From Gordonia sediminis (GTDB lineage Bacteria > Actinomycetota > Actinomycetes > Mycobacteriales > Mycobacteriaceae), in the NCBI GenBank assembly GCA_004193205.1, contig RZUM01000002.1:558001-622000 (forward strand): a DNA stretch of 64,000 nt, given 5' to 3'. Each line of letters opens with the position of its first letter. The first letter of the stretch is position 1. The translations under genes and the position numbers were made by a program. The notes beneath the pieces are model-generated. The model had not been told where the DNA came from, did no database searches, and was given only the letters and a program-made list of their open reading frames with translations. Shown here in pieces: positions 60,101-64,000 of this stretch.

Positions 60101-60913
60101 AACAACAACGGCGGCCGCGTGCAGCTGTGGAACATCGGTGACCCGGACGCACCGGCGCTGACCGCGCAACTGTCGGTGCCGACCCGCTACACGAACGCGA
60201 TCGCCTATGCGCCACACGCCGACATCCTCGCCGTCGGGGCCACCGACACGACGGTGCAGCTGTGGGACACGACCGACCCGCGCCGGCCGTCCCGGATCGG
60301 GTCGCCGCTGACCGGGCCCGGCGACCTCATCCGCAGCGTCGCGTTCAGTCCCGACGGTTCCCGGCTGGTGGTCACCTCCGACGACAAGCGCACCTACCTC
60401 TACGATCTGTCCGCCGGAACCGAGCCGTCGGCGGTCATCACCGACTCGAGTCCGGCCACACGAGCGGTGTTCGCACCCGACGGCGACACGCTGATCGTCG
60501 CGGCCCGCGACCTGACCACCTGGGATGTCTCGGGCGGCCGCGCAATCCTGGTCGACCGGTTGGCCGATACCCACGCGGTGACGCTGTCGCTGTCACCGCG
60601 GCGGCTCGTCGTCGGGACCGCGACGCATCATCTGACGACATACGCGCTCGATCCGTCGGGACACCTCGGTGACGAGCAGGCAATCGTGCCGCTGGTGACC
60701 ACCACCGATACCACCACGACGTGGCGCCTACCGCCGCACCTGTCCGACGACGACACGATCATCACCGGTGGCGACATCACCGGCAGCATCCACCTGCAGA
60801 CCACCGACCTCGCCACCGCGAACAGATGGATCTGCACCACCACGCCGAAGCTCACCGCATCGCAGCGCGCGACCTACCTGCCCCACACCGACGTCCCCGA
60901 CGAGTGCGGCTGA
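57122..60913 (+). CDS. HTH - nSTAND NTPase - TM - WD40 repeat protein
   Basis: 1263 residues from GTG 57122; ATG/GTG starts 12-34 codons upstream are possible. Residues 1-75 form a Cro/XRE-like HTH (LRAAAARSTVSAQRISDWRN). STAND NTPase about 105-460: Walker A GVSGSGKSS at 148-156, Walker B VVVLDQFE at 208-215. One TM helix at 517-541 (VASIAVVVVLAVVSTITAAF). About 11-12 WD40 blades from 600 on (VRIWD, VRLWD, VQLWD). STAND-WD40 proteins act as signal switches, some in phage defence. Role here unknown. Confidence 0.9.
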   Translation: MDFGEALARLFVQAGRPTLRAAAARSTVSAQRISDWRNGRHLPRDFGTVEPLLVWLTSRAVSSGQEQVLTMPQWKDLWDQRLTESAADETGPSAPTGGVTRPYAGLSSLTAADSDVFFGRDDLIATLVDTILDTAANPSGPRLIVVTGVSGSGKSSLLDAGLARDRRLPTPRRARITAAGVRIADSPTDTTTGSACADYAADPTCPDVVVLDQFESVFALPDDAVVAAIREVESLAHDSVVVLGVRADFFGQCVEFSVLAHAWQSRCVIVPEMTGAQLREVITGPVRLAGGRIESGLADVMIADLHAASTVGDRAGRLPLLAHVLAATWARRSGNRMTISGYRATGGIARAVADTAEAAWSAVDREDHTLARALLLALVHVAPGGIALRVPLHTDTIADRFGPRVSRVIDVFAQARLLIVTSDSVMLVHDVVLTSWPRLADWIAGDSGIHLWRQQLDADTAAWAEAGHSRSFLYTGSRVDTARQYRDALQRNYQHLLSAENEEFIDAAVVQQRRRRMLRVASIAVVVVLAVVSTITAAFAVTQAQDLTRQRNSAERAALLSHIDSLQQTHPSLAARLLLVAQDLYPDDPTVDQRVLGAATSPLSRPLVGHSGPVYDVSFDSDGKYFASASGDRTARLWERTDDDSFRSVATLSGYGNYLTSTAFHPTRGFLATGSGDGTVRIWDIRTPATPHQQTVVTPGHGTVYLVRFSPDGRHLAASSDDGSVTIYAVGDDGSLRETTVLAAHRGAARTLSYSDDGRLLATGGDDQVVRLWDTVDGDHPVPAGPPITGFPSITHSVGFSPDSRSLAVTGDSANAQLWNVTDPARPAPISTSLPGVTGGSWSITYGPAGDQVASARSDGAVMVWNTINPAMPATQWTLQTSSAQAPEQGSVRAFSTAFAPDDDRLVVGRSDGTIDLWHLPSSVMPDRGGTVTGLANSADGRVLTTVGTDTTLNIWTDGADGWIQHARTPIDKRVNDHPSVTVNASGTQAATANNNGGRVQLWNIGDPDAPALTAQLSVPTRYTNAIAYAPHADILAVGATDTTVQLWDTTDPRRPSRIGSPLTGPGDLIRSVAFSPDGSRLVVTSDDKRTYLYDLSAGTEPSAVITDSSPATRAVFAPDGDTLIVAARDLTTWDVSGGRAILVDRLADTHAVTLSLSPRRLVVGTATHHLTTYALDPSGHLGDEQAIVPLVTTTDTTTTWRLPPHLSDDDTIITGGDITGSIHLQTTDLATANRWICTTTPKLTASQRATYLPHTDVPDECG

Positions 60914-60955
60914 GCCGGCGCTGCGGCAGAACACACGACGCGCACCCGTCCCGCT

Positions 60956-60981
60956 CATGCGCACGTCGAGATGTGCGCGTG
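60956..60981. terminator. hairpin between convergent genes
   Basis: CATGCGCAC and GTGCGCGTG around an 8-base loop, with eight of nine pairs, in the 101-bp gap between the STAND gene and the convergent small secreted protein. No U-run. Likely an intrinsic bidirectional terminator of the GC-rich type. Confidence 0.4.
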
Positions 60982-61014
60982 CTGCGGGAGAGGTGCGCGT
61001 ACGGGTTCGGGTGA

Positions 61015-61290
61015 TCAGTACTCGGGGAACAGCGACAGAGCGAACTTCCCCAGCGGGACCAGTTCCGGGTTGGTGACCATGGCCCGGTCGATGCCCAGCT
61101 TGATGTTGTCCAGCGTGGGCGCGGCGTTCTCCACGGTCGGTTCGATCGTCGGCAGCGGTGCCGCACTCGCCGGCGCCGCCGCGAAGGCCACCGCGCCCGC
61201 CATCGCCGCCCCGGCCACACCGGCCACCGCCAGCCGACGTACGACGCCCTGCCGACGTCGCCCCGTCACGTCTTCGATTGCACGACCCAT
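61015..61290 (-). CDS. small secreted protein with TLDNI C-terminal motif
   Basis: 91 residues from ATG 61290, with GGGGGGAAGG about 10 bp upstream. Sec signal peptide (RRLAVAGVAGAAMAGAVAFA, cleaved near ASAAP). The mature peptide of about 45 residues ends with APTLDNIKLGIDRAMVTNPE and LFPEY. The same motif ends the paralogue at 61423-62304. No known family recognised. Confidence 0.75.
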   Translation of the reverse strand: MGRAIEDVTGRRRQGVVRRLAVAGVAGAAMAGAVAFAAAPASAAPLPTIEPTVENAAPTLDNIKLGIDRAMVTNPELVPLGKFALSLFPEY

Positions 61291-61300
61291 GATTTCGGAC

Positions 61301-61336
61301 CGCCTTCCCCCCGCACCGCGGCGCGAGTGTCGTGGT
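61301..61336 (-). promoter_or_regulatory. conserved leader of secreted paralogue 1
   Basis: This block (plus strand CGCCTTCCCCCCGCACC then GCGGCGCGAGTGTCGTGGTG) closely matches 62313-62350 upstream of the paralogue. It includes the ribosome site GGGGGGAAGG in reverse. Conservation of untranslated sequence suggests a recent duplication including the promoter, or shared regulation. Confidence 0.5.
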
Positions 61337-61362
61337 GTTTGACTGCAGTCACCCACAGTAAG

Positions 61363-61405
61363 CGATCGGGGTCGCGCGGGACGGTATCCCGCGCGACCCC
61401 GATCG
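61363..61405 (-). terminator. 19-bp perfect hairpin terminator
   Basis: CGATCGGGGTCGCGCGGGA at 61363-61381 pairs perfectly with 61387-61405 across a 5-base loop. It begins 17 bp after the stop of the larger secreted paralogue (minus strand). No U-tract, the usual L-shaped actinobacterial form. Confidence 0.7.
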
Positions 61406-61422
61406 GTTCACCACGTTTCAGA

Positions 61423-62304
61423 TCACATCCCGGGCAGCACGGAACGGATCAGGTCGTTCGCCCGACCCAACTCCGGGCTGGTCTCCACGGCACGATCGAC
61501 GGCGAGCGCGATGTTGTCGAGCGTCGGCTGGGCCGCGGCCATCACCGGCTCCGGCACGACGGGTGCCGGGATCACCGGCGGCGTCCACACGGGCATCTGC
61601 ACCGCCGGCGCCGCGACGGGCGTCTCGGGCAGCGGGGCGGTGATCCGAACCTGCTGCGACGCATACGTCGACCCGATGCCGGCGCCGATGGCAGCACCGA
61701 TTCCGGCACCAACCGCGGCACCGACCAACGGGGCGCCCACGAGGACAAGCGCCCCGCCGGTTGCCACGGTCAGCGGGATGGCGAGGCCGCAGGCCGCGGT
61801 GAGCACCGGACCCACGCCCGGAGCGCCGAGAAGGGCACCACACACGACCGCCGTCGCCGGTGCCACGACGGGCGCAAGAACGGGTCCCGCGAGGAGGCCC
61901 ACGCCGAAACCGACCACCGCACCGATACCCGCACCGACCGCGGTCGACGTCCCGATCTGCTGCGGAGTCGCCACGGTGTGCCGACCGAAGTCGGCACCGG
62001 GCAGCGCGGCGATCGGCGACACGACCATCGGCGCAGACGCGGCGACCGGTGACACGAAAGGAACGCCCACGGTCCGAACGACGTTCTCGACCTGGATCAC
62101 CGATGCGGCGACCGGACCGACGGCCTGCACCCCGGCCGACGCCGACGGCGCCGCCATCGCGAGTGCCCCGGCCATCGCGGCACCGGCCAAACCGGCCCCG
62201 ACCAGGCCGCGCCGGCCGGACCGCGTGTTGGTTTGCGACGTTGCCGTACCGGCCGCCGCTTCGATCGGACCGCATGCGCGGTCCACAAGAATCCCCCGAC
62301 TCAT
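61423..62304 (-). CDS. secreted Ala/Gly/Pro-rich protein with glycine-zipper region and TLDNI motif
   Basis: 293 residues from ATG 62304 behind GGGGGGAAGG. Signal-like segment GLVGAGLAGAAMAGALAMAA cleaved near SASAG. Middle (about 120-215) is Gly/Ala-rich with GxxxG zipper patterns (GAGIGAVVGFGVGLLAGPVL; GAAVGAGIGAAIGAGIGSTY), able to insert in or cross membranes. A Pro-rich linker (VPEPVMAAA) leads to QPTLDNIALAVDRAVETSPE and VLPGM, shared with the 91-residue paralogue. Function unknown. Confidence 0.78.
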   Translation of the reverse strand: MSRGILVDRACGPIEAAAGTATSQTNTRSGRRGLVGAGLAGAAMAGALAMAAPSASAGVQAVGPVAASVIQVENVVRTVGVPFVSPVAASAPMVVSPIAALPGADFGRHTVATPQQIGTSTAVGAGIGAVVGFGVGLLAGPVLAPVVAPATAVVCGALLGAPGVGPVLTAACGLAIPLTVATGGALVLVGAPLVGAAVGAGIGAAIGAGIGSTYASQQVRITAPLPETPVAAPAVQMPVWTPPVIPAPVVPEPVMAAAQPTLDNIALAVDRAVETSPELGRANDLIRSVLPGM

Positions 62305-62605
62305 TTGTTTCTGCCTTCCCCCCGCACACCACGGCGCGAGAGTCGTGATGAAATGCTGGCGCTGCCAATGTAGACCGATATGCCTGCGACATTCGCGTCG
62401 AGTGACCGACGTCGCATCGTCGATTCCGGGCGGGCGGGGCCGCAGCCGGCCGATGGCTAGACTCGGTGCCGGGTCGGCCCACCCGGGCGCGGGGATCTCG
62501 TGATCGGCGGATCTCGTGATCGGCGGATCTCGTGATCGGCGCAGTTCCCGCGTCGTCGGACCGTGCACGACGCGTATGTTGCCGGGCTCAACCCGACAAT
62601 CCGTG
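62305..62605. other. 301-bp gene-free stretch: leader copy and tandem repeat
   Basis: Holds the second copy of the conserved leader (62313-62350), then no recognised signal until the tandem repeat at 62493-62540 and the flank of the tRNA gene. No supported ORF. Confidence 0.6.
62493..62540. repeat. three perfect 16-bp tandem copies with six GATC sites
   Basis: GGATCTCGTGATCGGC repeats exactly three times (62493-62508, 62509-62524, 62525-62540). Each unit has two GATC sites. Located between the secreted paralogue and tRNA-Thr; function unknown. Confidence 0.85.
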
Positions 62606-62680
62606 TGGAGCCCCCTGTCAGGATTGAACTGACGACCGCTCGCTTACAAGGCGAGTGCTCTACCACTGAGCTAAGGAGGC
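62606..62680 (-). tRNA. tRNA-Thr (anticodon TGT), CCA encoded
   Basis: The minus strand starts GCCTCCTTAGCTCAGTGGTA with D-loop, anticodon stem/loop CTCGCCTTGTAAGCGAG (anticodon TGT at 62648-62646), TFC arm GTTCAATCC and acceptor strand AGGGGGC with discriminator T, followed by encoded CCA. All stems close. Four bases separate it from the GTG of the divergent transporter gene. Confidence 0.95.
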
Positions 62681-62684
62681 CTGC

Positions 62685-64000
62685 GTGCGCGAGTATATCG
62701 GCCGCGCGTTGGGGTTCTTGAACCCAGTCCGCCTGATCGGTGACCGTCAAGCGACGATCGACACCATCGAGCCGGGCAGCATCATGGTGGCGCCCCGCAA
62801 ACCGATCGACCGGTTCGATGTCGCGGCGATCACCGAGGTCCTGGACCTCGCGGCGAAAATCGGTGCAGTGCTGCTGGATTCGGGCACTGCGGCGATCGAC
62901 ACCCAGCGGCAGATCGAGTTCGTGGCGGCCATCTACGGCCTCGAAGACGTCGAGGTCGATGTCACGTACAACACCATCATCGTGAGCGCACGGCGCGGCG
63001 CGACCCTGCCCCCGATCACCACCATGGAGCAGGTCTACTACCGCTCGCTGGACTTCACCCGGCTCGCACAGATCGATCGCCTCGTGCGTGGTATCCGCAA
63101 CACGGCCATCACACCCGCGAGCGCCCATCAGCGTGTGGACGCGATCATCAACGCACCGCATCCCTACCCGCACTGGGTCGCGAACGGCTCCTGGGGATTC
63201 ATGGCGGCAGGCATCGCCGTGCTGCTGGGCGGTGGCGCCCTGGCGGCGGTGCTCGCATTTGTCACGACGGTTGTCATCGTCGTGGTCAACCGGCGATTGA
63301 ACCGGTTCGGGACGCCGGTGTTCTTCCAGCAGATCACCGGCGGCTTCATCGCGGTGGTTCCGGCCGCCCTCACCTTCGGTCTCCTCGACCGCCTCCCCCT
63401 CCAGCTCTCCCCGTCCCTGGTCATCGCGGCCGGGATCGTGGTCCTGCTGTCGGGTTTGTCACTGGTGGGTTCGGTCCAGGACGCGATCACCGGGGCCCCG
63501 ATCACCGGTGTGGCGCGCTTCTTCGAACTCGTGCTGATGACGGGCGGTCTGATCGCAGGCGTCGGCATCGCCATCAAGCTCCTCGAAGAGGGCGGCATCT
63601 ATCTGCCGACCTTCACCGCCAACACCGCCTTCGCGGCCGTCGACGTGCCGATCCAGATGCTGTCCGGCGCCGTCGCCTCGGCGGCGTTCGCGCTGGCCAG
63701 CTATGCCGAGCGGCGCGCCCTCCCGGTCGCGTTCCTGGCCGGGGCGATCGGTGCGGCGATCGTCGCGGCATTCAACCTGTTCGCGGTCGGTGATGTCGTC
63801 GCCTACGGAGTCGCGGCAGCGGTCGTCGGTCTCGTGGGTGGCCTGCTGGCACGTCGCGCGCTGACCCCGCCACTGGTCGTCGCGGTGGCGGGCATCACCC
63901 CGCTGCTCCCCGGTCTGGCCGTCTACCGCGGTCTCTACGGGCTGCTCAACGAACAGACCGTCGTCGGGATCACCTGGATGACCAACGCCTTCGCCATCGG
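62685..64000 (+). CDS. ThrE-family threonine/serine exporter (3' end beyond window)
   Basis: 438 codons to the window edge with no stop. GTG 62685 (VREYIGRALGFLNPVRLIGD) is 4 bp from the tRNA; ATG 62784 (MVAPRKPIDRFDVAAITEVL) is the alternative. N-terminal soluble DUF1212 domain (VLDLAAKIGAVLLDSGTAAI; YNTIIVSARRGATLPPITTM; RLVRGIRNTAITPASAHQRV), then a helix bundle (SWGFMAAGIAVLLGGGALAA) and the second DUF3815-like bundle from about 325 (AGITPLLPGLAVYRGLYGLL). Exports Thr/Ser or related solutes. Confidence 0.9.
   Translation, partial: MREYIGRALGFLNPVRLIGDRQATIDTIEPGSIMVAPRKPIDRFDVAAITEVLDLAAKIGAVLLDSGTAAIDTQRQIEFVAAIYGLEDVEVDVTYNTIIVSARRGATLPPITTMEQVYYRSLDFTRLAQIDRLVRGIRNTAITPASAHQRVDAIINAPHPYPHWVANGSWGFMAAGIAVLLGGGALAAVLAFVTTVVIVVVNRRLNRFGTPVFFQQITGGFIAVVPAALTFGLLDRLPLQLSPSLVIAAGIVVLLSGLSLVGSVQDAITGAPITGVARFFELVLMTGGLIAGVGIAIKLLEEGGIYLPTFTANTAFAAVDVPIQMLSGAVASAAFALASYAERRALPVAFLAGAIGAAIVAAFNLFAVGDVVAYGVAAAVVGLVGGLLARRALTPPLVVAVAGITPLLPGLAVYRGLYGLLNEQTVVGITWMTNAFAI

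Overview
The window is high-GC actinobacterial chromosome. It most likely comes from a mycolic-acid genus such as Gordonia or a close relative. This is inferred from gene content: PhoP/PhoR of the mycobacterial type, a purQ/purS - ptrB - purC - SelW-like - purB - purD order resembling the Mycobacterium tuberculosis Rv0772-Rv0800 region, an LtrA-family protein, a ThrE-type exporter, many GTG starts and many ATGA/GTGA overlaps. No rRNA, CRISPR array, complete IS or prophage was seen.

Layout. 1-1.07 kb: 5' part of clpC (minus). 1.3-10.8 kb: accessory enzyme/regulator pairs (VOC proteins; TetR + alpha/beta hydrolase; ECF sigma + three-domain VOC protein; HxlR + QorB-like reductase; NmrA-like + DUF1772 with a divergent AraC; an anchored propeller-like protein). 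10.8-30.8 kb: a conserved housekeeping block with purine genes (purQ, purS, purC, purB, purD), an M18 aminopeptidase, glutathione peroxidase and prolyl oligopeptidase. It is interrupted by a MarR-MFS efflux pair, a TetR/epimerase pair with a 12-bp-arm operator, and a CsoR/CstR-type regulon (MMPL exporter, repressor, DUF302 protein, small Cys-rich protein) with three matching operators. 30.8-38.7 kb: membrane proteins, a GT2-GtrA + GT39 glycosylation operon and a RecQ-type helicase. 38.8-42.5 kb: a HIT protein, a D12 adenine methylase plus DpnII-like restriction endonuclease, a DUF899 protein and a VOC protein.

42.5-52.5 kb is one long minus-strand catabolic island. It holds two GntR/FCD regulators, a RidA, a DadA-like oxidase, a PruA-like dehydrogenase, an Old-Yellow-Enzyme demethylase-like flavoprotein, a deleted amine-oxidase remnant, an SDR, an MFS importer and a frameshifted thioesterase. 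The logic (N-demethylase, amino-acid oxidase, imine deaminase, glutamate-semialdehyde dehydrogenase) suggests use of an N-methylated or betaine-type proline-like compound. A 14-bp motif repeats twice upstream of the ridA end and once, inverted, upstream of the first gntR, so the island looks autoregulated.

52.6-64 kb: an inverted-repeat element, phoR/phoP with a PhoP-like box upstream, an AlkZ-like protein with a RidA, a 1263-residue HTH-STAND-TM-WD40 protein, two paralogous secreted proteins sharing a leader and a C-terminal motif, tRNA-Thr(TGT), and the 5' part of a ThrE-type transporter running off the end.

The best candidates for under-described biology are the CstR-like regulon with its Cys-rich small protein, the HTH-STAND-WD40 protein, the R-M pair whose nuclease lacks the expected catalytic Glu, the RecQ protein with a phosphoribosyltransferase-like tail, and the 36-bp inverted repeat plus 21-bp tandem array at 16.6-16.9 kb.
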